From: an uncultured Saprospiraceae bacterium
GTDB lineage: Bacteria; Bacteroidota; Bacteroidia; Chitinophagales; Saprospiraceae
Reading direction: 5' to 3'
Assembly (NCBI GenBank): GCA_937959115.1
Contig: CALGAW010000084.1
Span: 1 to 36,530, forward strand
Length of the DNA: 36,530 bases
The notes under the pieces are model-generated. The model saw nothing but the letters and a program-made list of their open reading frames with translations. It had not been told where the DNA came from and did not search any database. Of this stretch, positions 26,427-33,420 are shown in pieces (position 1 is the stretch's first letter; each line of letters begins with the position of its first letter). A program made the translations under genes and the position numbers.

Positions 26427-27938
26427 ATGCAAAAATGCTTAAAATTAGGTGCGATTGTGCTGTTCTCAGCACTATTTGTTTTTTCTTCTTGTAAAAAGTC
26501 AGAAAAATCCGCTACTACTGGTTGGAATTACAACGACCAAGAGTGGGGTGGCTTTGAGAAGTTAGATTATCAAGGGCAGGCTACAGGCCCGAACCTCGTA
26601 TTGATCGAGGGTGGTACTTTTTCAATGGGTACTACAGAGCAAGACGTTATGTTTGAATACAAAAATATCCCACGTCGTGTTACAGTTTCTTCATTTTACA
26701 TGGACGAAACTGAAGTCGCTAACATCGACTATCGGGAATATTTGTATTGGATCGAACGCGTTTTTGGAGAATCTTATCCAGAAGTATTATTAAAAGCTTT
26801 ACCAGACACTCTAGTATGGCGTGAGGAATTATCATTCAATGAACCATTCGTTGAAACTTATTTCCGTCACCCTGCTTATGATGACTATCCAGTTGTTGGT
26901 GTTAACTGGCTTCAAGCAAATGAATACTGTAAGTGGAGAACTGATCGTGTAAACGAAATGATCTTGACAGAAAAAGAAATCTTAGCTACAAATTCTGAAC
27001 AAAAAGATGAGGATAACTTCAATACTGAAGCCTATCTTGCTGGACAGTATGAAGGAAGCGTTGGTGAAAAACCAATAGAAGACCTTAAAACAGGTGGCGA
27101 AAGAAGAGCACGGTTTGAGGATGGTATCCTTCTACCAGCTTATCGGCTACCAACAGAGTCTGAATGGGAATTTGCTGCAATTGCTCTCCTAGGCAAGCAG
27201 GCTTATTCTAAAGATGAAAGAATTACAGACAGACGTCTTTATCCTTGGGATGGTAACACAATGCGATTTATGAAACGTGGTAAGTACCAAGGAGAAATGA
27301 TGGCCAACTTCAAACGTGGACGTGGTGATTACATGGGAATGGCAGGTAAATTGAACGATAACGCTCATATTACTGGCCCTGTAAGAGCTTTCTTCCCGAA
27401 TGATTACGGTTTATTTAACATGGCTGGTAATGTTAGTGAATGGGTAATGGATGTTTATCGTCCAATGACATCTACTACCTTACGAGGTGTGGAAGATCAA
27501 GACTTAAACTCTTTCCGTGGTAACAAATTCGAACACAAAGTTTTGGATGAAGAAGGAAGACCTGTTGAAAAAGACAGTCTAGGTCGTATTCGTTACGAAA
27601 TGGTAAAAGACGAAGATGTTACACATAGATTGAACTACCAGAGAGGTGACGTAATTAACTACCTTGATGGTGACAAAGAATCTGAAGTCTTCTACAACTA
27701 TGGTATCTCTTCTCTTGTCAGTGACAAAGCACGAGTTATCAAAGGCGGTGGCTGGACAGATAGAGCTTACTTCCTTGTTCCTGGATCACGAAGATTCCTA
27801 GATGAAGATCGTGCTTCACGTTCTGTAGGATTCCGTTGTGCAATGACTAGAGTTGGTTCGCCAAGAGGTAATGCACAGAAAGGTGGGAATAACTTCCCTA
27901 AAAAGTACAAGAAGAAAGTTAAAAGAAAATATAAATAA
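26427..27938 (+). CDS. gldJ: Gliding-motility / T9SS lipoprotein GldJ
   Basis: A 503-residue outer membrane lipoprotein with a lipobox FSSC (Cys22) after a short signal sequence. The start of the mature chain, TTGWNYNDQEWGGF, is the typical GldJ entry. It is followed by a formylglycine-generating-enzyme (sulfatase-modifying factor) fold: LIEGGTFSMGTTEQDV, FYMDETEVANIDYREYL, PVVGVNWLQANEYCKWR, LPTESEWEFAA, GNVSEWVMDV and a final SVGFRCAMTR. The fold is structural here rather than enzymatic in known homologues. The C-terminus ends in a lysine-rich tail (PKKYKKKVKRKYK); in F. johnsoniae the last residues of GldJ are needed to stabilise GldK and so the whole T9SS. murF follows directly, an order also seen in other Bacteroidota. 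Confidence 0.92.
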   Translation: MQKCLKLGAIVLFSALFVFSSCKKSEKSATTGWNYNDQEWGGFEKLDYQGQATGPNLVLIEGGTFSMGTTEQDVMFEYKNIPRRVTVSSFYMDETEVANIDYREYLYWIERVFGESYPEVLLKALPDTLVWREELSFNEPFVETYFRHPAYDDYPVVGVNWLQANEYCKWRTDRVNEMILTEKEILATNSEQKDEDNFNTEAYLAGQYEGSVGEKPIEDLKTGGERRARFEDGILLPAYRLPTESEWEFAAIALLGKQAYSKDERITDRRLYPWDGNTMRFMKRGKYQGEMMANFKRGRGDYMGMAGKLNDNAHITGPVRAFFPNDYGLFNMAGNVSEWVMDVYRPMTSTTLRGVEDQDLNSFRGNKFEHKVLDEEGRPVEKDSLGRIRYEMVKDEDVTHRLNYQRGDVINYLDGDKESEVFYNYGISSLVSDKARVIKGGGWTDRAYFLVPGSRRFLDEDRASRSVGFRCAMTRVGSPRGNAQKGGNNFPKKYKKKVKRKYK

Positions 27939-27985
27939 TCTGAAATTGATTGTAACCTGATTAATAACATTCAGATTAAAATGAT

Positions 27986-28019
27986 AAATTGCCTTTCGAA
28001 ATCGGAAGGCAATTTTTTT
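27986..28019 (+). terminator. Rho-independent terminator of gldJ abutting the murF start
   Basis: An 11-bp stem with one G-U, ATTGCCTTTCG (27988-27998) with CGGAAGGCAAT (28003-28013), has an AAAT loop and runs into seven T. The next base is the A of the murF ATG. This is a strong terminator in an unusual place, so murF may be made by read-through or from a leaderless transcript. Confidence 0.85.
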
Positions 28020-29345
28020 ATGATAACAATTAACGAATTATACCAGAAATACCTAGAAGTCACCACCCTGTCTACAGATACTAGGAAAATAGATCCTGAC
28101 TGTCTGTTTATCGCCTTAAAAGGCGAACGGTTTGACGGAAATCAGTTTGCCGCTGACGCTCTTGCTAATGGAGCAAAATACGCGTTAGTCAGTGATCCTG
28201 AAATCTGTACAACAGATCAATTCCTCCTTGTAGAAGACACGCTTAAAGCATTACAGGACCTAGCACATCATCACCGTAAAACGTTTAGTATTCCCTTCCT
28301 CGCAATTACAGGGACAAATGGGAAAACCACAACAAAAGAACTGGTTAGTGCAGTACTTGCTAAGGAAAAGAAAACGGCTTTTACACGTGGCAATTTTAAT
28401 AATCACATTGGTGTACCGCTCACACTGCTCAGCATCAAAAAGGATATTGAAATTGCTGTAATAGAGATGGGAGCCAACCACCTAGGAGAAATTGACTTTC
28501 TATGCAAAATAGCAGCGCCAACACATGGACTGATTACAAACATAGGAAGAGCTCACCTAGAAGGATTCGGTAGCTTAGAAGGTGTAAAACAGACAAAGTC
28601 TGAACTCTATAGATATCTAGCAGCCAACAATGGAACGGCGCTCGTAAACAAGGATATGGAACACTTGATGAGCCTATTACCAAGTTCACTAGACATTAAG
28701 ACTTATGGTACTGCAGACAAAGAGCAACCTAACATAACCTATACAGGAGAATTGCTGGAGGCTGATCCTTACGTTTCCTTGGTTTATCAACATAATGATA
28801 AGCAGGTCAAGGTGGAATCTCAACTGTTTGGTGGCTACAATTTTCATAACTTGTTGACCGCAATTGCTGTTGGTCAGTTCTTTGGTATTAGTAGTGCTGG
28901 AGTCAAATCTGCCCTTGAGGCTTATGTGCCTTCCAACAATCGCTCTCAGGTGAAAGTGGTTGGCTCTAATACCTTTTACTTGGATGCTTACAATGCTAAC
29001 CCGACAAGCATGGAAACTGCGATCCGAAATTTTGGGGCGCTGAAGGCAACATGTAAATCGGTTATTCTTGGAAGCATGTTAGAAATGGGGGATTACAGTG
29101 AAGCAGCGCATCTGACAACTGTTGAGCAGGTTTTAGCATTACAGAAGACTGGAGCAATAGACGGTTTACTTGTGTTTGTGGGTGCTGAATTTGAGGGGGC
29201 CTGTAAAGACAAAGGTGTTAACTGGTTTCTCAATGTAGGTGAATTGGGCGACTGGTTACGAGATCAGCAATTGCTTGACACTCATTTTTTGGTAAAGGGG
29301 TCACGCGGGATTCGGTTAGAGCAAGTTCTAGAAGCAGTTGGATAA
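28020..29345 (+). CDS. murF: UDP-N-acetylmuramoyl-tripeptide--D-alanyl-D-alanine ligase
   Basis: A 441-residue cytosolic Mur ligase that adds D-Ala-D-Ala to the UDP-MurNAc tripeptide in peptidoglycan synthesis. The N-terminal domain has STDTRKIDPDCLFIALKGE, the MurF substrate-binding signature. The ATP loop is GTNGKTTTKELV (98-109), followed by FNNHIGVPLTLL, EMGANHLGEI and NIGRAHLEGFGS of the central domain. The C-terminal domain has DAYNANPTSMETAI and GSMLEMG. The ATG at 28020 is chosen because residues from MITINELYQ align with family N-termini. An upstream in-frame ATG at 27981 would translate the gldJ terminator hairpin and adds 13 residues of no known homology. Gene order gldJ-murF is shared with other Bacteroidota. 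Confidence 0.95.
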   Translation: MITINELYQKYLEVTTLSTDTRKIDPDCLFIALKGERFDGNQFAADALANGAKYALVSDPEICTTDQFLLVEDTLKALQDLAHHHRKTFSIPFLAITGTNGKTTTKELVSAVLAKEKKTAFTRGNFNNHIGVPLTLLSIKKDIEIAVIEMGANHLGEIDFLCKIAAPTHGLITNIGRAHLEGFGSLEGVKQTKSELYRYLAANNGTALVNKDMEHLMSLLPSSLDIKTYGTADKEQPNITYTGELLEADPYVSLVYQHNDKQVKVESQLFGGYNFHNLLTAIAVGQFFGISSAGVKSALEAYVPSNNRSQVKVVGSNTFYLDAYNANPTSMETAIRNFGALKATCKSVILGSMLEMGDYSEAAHLTTVEQVLALQKTGAIDGLLVFVGAEFEGACKDKGVNWFLNVGELGDWLRDQQLLDTHFLVKGSRGIRLEQVLEAVG

Positions 29346-29478
29346 TCGAAATACGCATTTAGTAACACAAAACGACTTACATGGTTATAATGTTTTTTAG
29401 AAACCTAGAGTTTGTTACAGTAATATATCACGTAACATTGTAGCATTTTATCAAGAAATTTTAGCGCATCGCTCTTTC

Positions 29479-29508
29479 AAAAAAAAATAAGTTATTCATA
29501 GAACTTAT
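29479..29508 (-). terminator. Minus-strand terminator next to the structured element
   Basis: A 7-bp stem, ATAAGTT (29487-29493) with AACTTAT (29502-29508), has an 8-base loop. On minus it is followed by about nine T (plus-strand A tract 29479-29487). No minus-strand gene lies upstream of it before 30818, so it must serve a transcript starting between about 29510 and 29918, or be a chance hairpin. Confidence 0.6.
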
Positions 29509-29552
29509 GCCTTGCATTTCTCATAGCGCTTTTACGCAAAGTAATAGCTTTT

Positions 29553-29678
29553 GCGAGGAGGCGCGTGAAGGATGGCAGTGGTATGCGCGGACTGGAAGGA
29601 GCACATAAGAACGAACAGCCTGACCCGTAATGCAGTAAAGAAATGAAATGACTTTACTGCATGGAGGGGCACGCCCAA
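29553..29678 (-). ncRNA. GC-rich structured element, candidate RNA or dispersed repeat
   Basis: A GC-rich island in AT-rich surroundings with clear potential structure. On minus it begins GGGCGTGCCCC, then a perfect 11-bp hairpin ATGCAGTAAAG / CTTTACTGCAT (29630-29662 on plus), then GGGTCAGGCTGTTCG, and ends CACGCGCC. GCGTG at the start can pair with CACGC at the end, and CCC with GGG either side of the hairpin. From memory, unnamed intergenic elements beginning GGGCGTGCCC and containing GGGTC-GGGCT occur in other Bacteroidota; no search was possible. A minus-strand terminator follows 45 bases beyond it. The strand and whether it is transcribed are inferred. It is not tRNA, SRP RNA, tmRNA or 6S RNA by inspection. 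Confidence 0.4.
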
Positions 29679-29853
29679 ATAATTCTCTTACTTCATCCTT
29701 ATCCTTAGGCCTTTGCTATCAACTTTCAATTCTAACAAAAAATCACAAAACCTAGTAAAATTAAGGGTTGAGGTTAGGACTAGACCTTATTTCCATCCCC
29801 GTTTTACCGCCTTTTTCCATCTCTCTTTAATTTTTTTTCGATCATTTTGCCTG

Positions 29854-29861
29854 TAGTTTTG
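29854..29861 (+). promoter_or_regulatory. -7 box of the thioredoxin-like gene
   Basis: TAGTTTTG exactly matches TAnnTTTG, 57 bases before the ATG at 29919. The -33 position is an all-T stretch rather than TTTG. Transcription would start at about 29868. Confidence 0.45.
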
Positions 29862-29918
29862 GATCGTTAACTAATTAATCATCGCCTAGTTATCTACTAG
29901 GTTTAAAAATCAAATTCT

Positions 29919-30413
29919 ATGAAAAAAGCATCTTTAATGACACTTGGGTTTATTCTCCTTTTGTCAGCAGCTTTTTACAGTTTTGCCTCCTCGGGGATGA
30001 AAACAGTAAGTACAGAGATTCAGTGGAATACCTTTGAGGAAGCCATTGCATTAAAAGCATCCTATCCAGAAAAGAAATTATTGGTGAATGTGTTCACTGA
30101 TTGGTGCAGATGGTGTAAGGTAATGGATGACAAAACGTTTGCTGATCCAAAAGTAGCAGCGTATATAAACACGCATTATCTGCCAGTAAAGTTTAATGCT
30201 GAACAGAAGGCCGCCATTGAATTTAAGGGCAAAAATTATCAATACATGCAATCGGGTAAGCGAGGAATGCATCAATTGGCTTATGAGCTGATGGATCGAA
30301 GTGCTAGCTTTCCTTCTATTGTATTGTTGGACGAACAATTGCAGGATTTATCCTTGCTTAAAGGTTACAAGTCACCTGAAGGACTGATTTCAGAATTGAA
30401 GCAATTTAATTAA
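29919..30413 (+). CDS. Exported thioredoxin-fold protein (DUF255/Thioredoxin_7-like)
   Basis: A 164-residue protein with a signal peptide (MKKASLMTLGFILLLSAAFY, cleavage near SFAS). The active site is FTDWCRWCKVMDDKTF with Cys63 and Cys66, followed by the cis-proline segment SFPSIVLLD (Pro132). The pattern W-C-x-W-C-K-x-M and a helix with T-F-x-(D/N)-x-x-V resembles the DUF255 and DsbD-type C-terminal thioredoxins, which reduce or isomerise disulfides. In Bacteroidota such proteins are periplasmic. The partner is unknown: neighbouring genes do not include a DsbD-type electron donor. It appears to be a single-gene unit with its own -7 box and a terminator about 40 bases past its stop. Confidence 0.85.
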   Translation: MKKASLMTLGFILLLSAAFYSFASSGMKTVSTEIQWNTFEEAIALKASYPEKKLLVNVFTDWCRWCKVMDDKTFADPKVAAYINTHYLPVKFNAEQKAAIEFKGKNYQYMQSGKRGMHQLAYELMDRSASFPSIVLLDEQLQDLSLLKGYKSPEGLISELKQFN

Positions 30414-30454
30414 TATGATGTAGGATTGCTCAACTACTTTTTTAAAAAACTTAG

Positions 30455-30488
30455 ACCTCTTTCCATTTATTGGGATAGAGGTTTTTTT
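30455..30488 (+). terminator. Rho-independent terminator after the thioredoxin-like gene
   Basis: ACCTCT (30455-30460) pairs with AGAGGT (30477-30482), with an inner TCC/GGA extension and a T-T mismatch, then seven T. It sits about 40 bases past the stop codon. Confidence 0.8.
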
Positions 30489-30659
30489 AGGTTGGCAACG
30501 AAACGACTACTCTAAACGTTTAATTAATAACTAAATGAATATGTACAATTATTAACCCTTAAAACATTCACCTTCCTTGTATTTTCAATACCTTTTTATC
30601 GTTTTATAATTCCAATAAAATTAGCAGATTTCCTACTTGTTAAGCAGTAGCTGATTTTT
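30489..30659. other. Spacer with a second hairpin before the candidate RNA
   Basis: AT-rich and without coding potential. Near 30625-30662 a stem CTACT / AGTAG with a bulged CAG / CTG extension runs into a T8 tract, a possible second plus-strand terminator. A sequence TAGCATTG at 30662-30669, one base from TAnnTTTG, comes just after it. Confidence 0.4.
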
Positions 30660-30760
30660 TTTAGCATTGGAAAAATAAGGTTGTTTAACCGCAAGCTATT
30701 CTATGGGTGCGCCTTATCTGGATATGCGGCGTCGGATTACATCTGACGCTGCTTTTTTTG
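30660..30760 (+). ncRNA. Candidate small RNA ending in a strong terminator
   Basis: About 100 bases between two terminators and not coding. ATAAGG (30675-30680) can pair with CCTTAT (30712-30717), closing a loop that contains GGTT/AACC and CGCA/TGCG helices. The 3' end is a strong rho-independent terminator: GCGGCGTCGGAT (30726-30737) with ATCTGACGCTGC (30741-30752), 12 pairs with two G-U, then seven T. This terminator is some 310 bases past the thioredoxin-like stop, and another terminator already stands between them, so it implies a separate transcript. No Rfam family is recognised, and no full promoter is visible. Confidence 0.35.
30726..30759 (+). terminator. Orphan rho-independent terminator, plus strand
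   Basis: A 12-bp stem with two G-U pairs and a 3-base loop, then TTTTTTT at 30753-30759. It is directed away from the thioredoxin-like gene toward the convergent radical SAM gene. It is the best evidence for the small RNA proposed at 30660-30760. Confidence 0.85.
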
Positions 30761-30817
30761 TGCTCTATCAAAGATAAAAAGAGCATGGGAAGGATCAAAC
30801 AGTTGGATTACCCAATC

Positions 30818-32755
30818 TTAGCCCTTCCGCCTCTTAGATTTTCCTTTTTTCTTAGGACCAAACTGATTTGATTTGCGTTTCCCAACCCTTTGGCCCTTCT
30901 CTTTCTTCTCAGCAGCTTTAGGGGCATGCTCTAATAGTTTCTCTACCAGATCAGGACGATCCATCTTGTTGAGTCGCTTACGCAGCTTCGATTTGTTTTC
31001 ATTTTTATACCAGAAGAAAAACTGATGTTGATCTTTCTTTTCATCCTTGGTAATCGCTGTGTAGCAAGGCTTTAATGTATATGGATGCAAGCCTGTATAA
31101 TAAATCACGGTCGCCACTGTCATAGGTGTTGGAGTGAAGTCCTGCACTTGCTCTAATCGAAAGCCCATTGCTTTTGTCTCAGCAGCCAGATTCGCCATTT
31201 CCTCCTCTGTACTACCTGGGTGACTAGAGATGAAGTAAGGGATCAACGGTTGATTTAGACCATGTTTTTTATTGATTTCATCAAACTTTTTCTTGAACTC
31301 ATGGAAGTGTTTGAACGAAGGCTTTCGCATGGTTTTCAGCGTAGCATCTGAAGTATGTTCTGGGGCAACTTTCAAGCGGCCGCAAACGTGCTTAGTCGTC
31401 AATTGTTCCATGTATTCATCTAAGCTGTCATCCGCATTTTTATTATAGCTTTTTACAAGCAAGTCATAGCGAATACCGCTACTAACAAAGGCTTTCTTGA
31501 CATCTGGATGCTCGTCCACCTTCTTATAAATCTCGGTCAACGGCTTATGACTGGTATCTAAATTACTACAGATTACAGGATGAATGCAAGAAGGGGCGAC
31601 ACACCGATCACAGATTTCCTGCACCTTGCCTTTCATCTTATACATATTGGCAGATGGGCCACCGAGATCGCTAATGTTTCCTTTAAAATCAGGCATTTGA
31701 GTCACCGCTTCTACCTCTTTCATTATCGACTTTTCTGAGCGACTCGAAACGAACTTTCCTTGATGTGCTGAGATGGTGCAAAAGCTACACCCCCCAAAGC
31801 AACCTCTATGCATATTAATAGAAAACCGAATCATCTCATAAGCAGGAACGGAGCCCCGCTTGTTGTATTTAGGATGAGGCATTCTTGTATATGGCAAATC
31901 AAATGACGTATCAATTTGATCTTCCGTCATAGGAGGATAAGGAGGGTTTATGACTAGTGTTTTGTTCCCCGTTTTTTGAAGCAATCTCCTAGCATTTACC
32001 TTATTCGATTCCTGTTCGATGTGCTTGAAGTTGGCAGCAAAACTTCGCTTGTCTGTTTGGCAGGTTTCGTGGGAGGATAACTCCAAATCCACCCAGTTTT
32101 TATTTGTAGGAATCCGCTCATCCTCATTGATCTGTACAGCAGTTTGCGGAATTGTTTTCAAGGAGCTAAACGGTACACCTTTTTTCAGTAATCGGACAAT
32201 CTCGCGAAGCGGCATTTCACCCATTCCGTAGACCAGTAAATCGGCATTGCTCATTTCTAAGATGTTCGGAAATAGCTCGTCTGCCCAATAGTCGTAGTGC
32301 GTTACACGACGCAAGGAGGCTTCGATACCACCAATCAGAACTGGAACATCAGGATACAAGTTTTTAAGTATTCTAGAATACACTTTTACAGCATAGTCAG
32401 GACGGAAACTCGCTTGACCACCAGGCGTATAAGCATCTGTTGACCGCTTACGTTTGGATGCTGTGTAGTGATTGACCATTGAATCCATACAGCCAGAAGT
32501 CACACCGAAAAACAGGTTTGGTTTTCCAAATTTCTTAAAGTCTCTTAAGTCATCCTTCCAATTTGGTTGTGGGACAAGGGCAACTCTCAGTCCCTCACTT
32601 TCTAGAATTCTACCAATGACAGCGGATCCGAAAGCGGGATGGTCTACATAGGCGTCACCTGAAATCAGGATAACGTCAAGATTTTCCCAGCCTCGAGCTT
32701 CTACCTCTTTTGCTGTGATGGGCATCCAATCTGATAGGGGACGGTTGTCGAACAT
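30818..32755 (-). CDS. YgiQ-family radical SAM protein
   Basis: A 645-residue protein of the UPF0313/YgiQ family. The radical SAM motif is CFGGCSFC with Cys319, Cys323 and Cys326, binding the 4Fe-4S cluster that splits S-adenosylmethionine. An N-terminal cobalamin-binding-like region is present (LDVILISGDAYVDHPAFGSA, GVTSGCMDSMVNHYT, PVLIGGIEASLRRVTHYDYW). Further conserved blocks are CDRCVAPSCIHP, RLKVAPEHTS and QDFTPTPMTVATVIYYTGLH. The last 40 residues are a Lys/Arg-rich tail (KKKGKSKRRKG) suggesting nucleic acid or ribosome contact. The biological role of the family is not established to my knowledge. The gene stands alone between two intergenic regions. Confidence 0.92.
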   Translation of the reverse strand: MFDNRPLSDWMPITAKEVEARGWENLDVILISGDAYVDHPAFGSAVIGRILESEGLRVALVPQPNWKDDLRDFKKFGKPNLFFGVTSGCMDSMVNHYTASKRKRSTDAYTPGGQASFRPDYAVKVYSRILKNLYPDVPVLIGGIEASLRRVTHYDYWADELFPNILEMSNADLLVYGMGEMPLREIVRLLKKGVPFSSLKTIPQTAVQINEDERIPTNKNWVDLELSSHETCQTDKRSFAANFKHIEQESNKVNARRLLQKTGNKTLVINPPYPPMTEDQIDTSFDLPYTRMPHPKYNKRGSVPAYEMIRFSINMHRGCFGGCSFCTISAHQGKFVSSRSEKSIMKEVEAVTQMPDFKGNISDLGGPSANMYKMKGKVQEICDRCVAPSCIHPVICSNLDTSHKPLTEIYKKVDEHPDVKKAFVSSGIRYDLLVKSYNKNADDSLDEYMEQLTTKHVCGRLKVAPEHTSDATLKTMRKPSFKHFHEFKKKFDEINKKHGLNQPLIPYFISSHPGSTEEEMANLAAETKAMGFRLEQVQDFTPTPMTVATVIYYTGLHPYTLKPCYTAITKDEKKDQHQFFFWYKNENKSKLRKRLNKMDRPDLVEKLLEHAPKAAEKKEKGQRVGKRKSNQFGPKKKGKSKRRKG

Positions 32756-33186
32756 AGGTTAAAGATACGACTAGGATTTTTAGGATGTATCAATTTTTAG
32801 ATATTATTTGAATTCAAGCTGGATTACCCTACTATTTTTCATGTAACCTTTCGTTCTCCTGTTCAATATTGAGTTGATTTTAATAAAATTGCCTTAATGA
32901 CAACCGTTTAAGCAGAATCTCGTTACGGTACAATCTGGCCGAATGGTGTCTACTAGTAAATTGATTATTATTGAATGATAAGTAGGTGTTAAAGTCTAGA
33001 GACTTTCTTATAATAATGTTTGCTAAAAGAGATCGCTTCTGAAGTGATCTCTTTTTCTTTGTGTGCAGATACAGGATAGGGAGCTATTGTTGAAAATGTA
33101 ATCCAAACACACCCTGCTAAGTTATTGAACGGTTTGAACTTTAGCAGGTCCAATAATTAATTATCAACTCTCAATTATTAATTAAA
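32756..33186. other. Intergenic region upstream of the radical SAM gene
   Basis: 431 bases with no ORF. TATCTTTA on minus at 32760-32767 is a one-mismatch -7 box very close to the radical SAM start. A terminator (33025-33056) and a second inverted repeat without T tract, CCTGCTAA (33113-33120) / TTAGCAGG (33141-33148), lie toward the gltX unit. Nothing else is seen. Confidence 0.5.
33025..33056. terminator. Bidirectional-looking terminator after the gltX unit
   Basis: AGAGATC-G-CTT (33028-33038) pairs with AAG-T-GATCTCT (33042-33052), 11 pairs with one G-U and a 3-base loop. It is flanked by AAAA on the left and TTTTT on the right, so it can act on either strand. The nearest transcript ending here is the minus-strand gltX / small acidic protein unit. 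Confidence 0.75.
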
Positions 33187-33378
33187 TTACTCTTCCTCTT
33201 GCCAACCATCCTCAGGATCTTCTACTTCCTTCCCTTCCATATTCTCGTCTAAAAATGCATTCAATTTATCAGTGTTGAGATTCGATTCAATCTCACCAAA
33301 AGAGTTGATTTTAATGTTAAACCCATCCAAGTTCTTATGAACCTTAGGCTTATCTTTGTTTCCATCTTTGTCAGACAT
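33187..33378 (-). CDS. Small acidic conserved protein downstream of gltX
   Basis: A 63-residue soluble protein with a charged N-terminus (MSDKDGNKDKPKVHKNL), a central core DGFNIKINSFGEIESNLNTD followed by KLNAFLDENM, and a very acidic end (EVEDPEDGWQEEE). Similar small proteins with the core GF-x-I-x-(I/V)-N-x-x-GEI are, from memory, widespread in Bacteroidota, and several sit beside gltX; function is unknown. It follows gltX by 42 bases on the same strand and shares its terminator, so co-transcription is likely. No membrane or metal motif is visible. Confidence 0.75.
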   Translation of the reverse strand: MSDKDGNKDKPKVHKNLDGFNIKINSFGEIESNLNTDKLNAFLDENMEGKEVEDPEDGWQEEE

Positions 33379-33420
33379 AGTAGTAGAATTTAGTTACATG
33401 TTATAATTATTCATTAACAA

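Larger units (their letters stand above)
29346..29918. other. 573-base intergenic region around a structured element
   Basis: There is no credible ORF. In order it holds an AT-rich stretch, a minus-strand terminator (29479-29508), a GC-rich structured element (about 29553-29678), another AT-rich stretch and the -7 box of the thioredoxin-like gene. The three recognised parts are listed separately. Confidence 0.6.

Noticed and set aside
29553-29678. tRNA, SRP RNA or tmRNA in the GC-rich element
   Set aside because: No cloverleaf, no SRP tetraloop motif and no tmRNA tag or acceptor stem could be found.
33113-33148. CCTGCTAA / TTAGCAGG hairpin as a second terminator of the gltX unit
   Set aside because: No T tract follows on either strand; kept only as a note in the intergenic entry.
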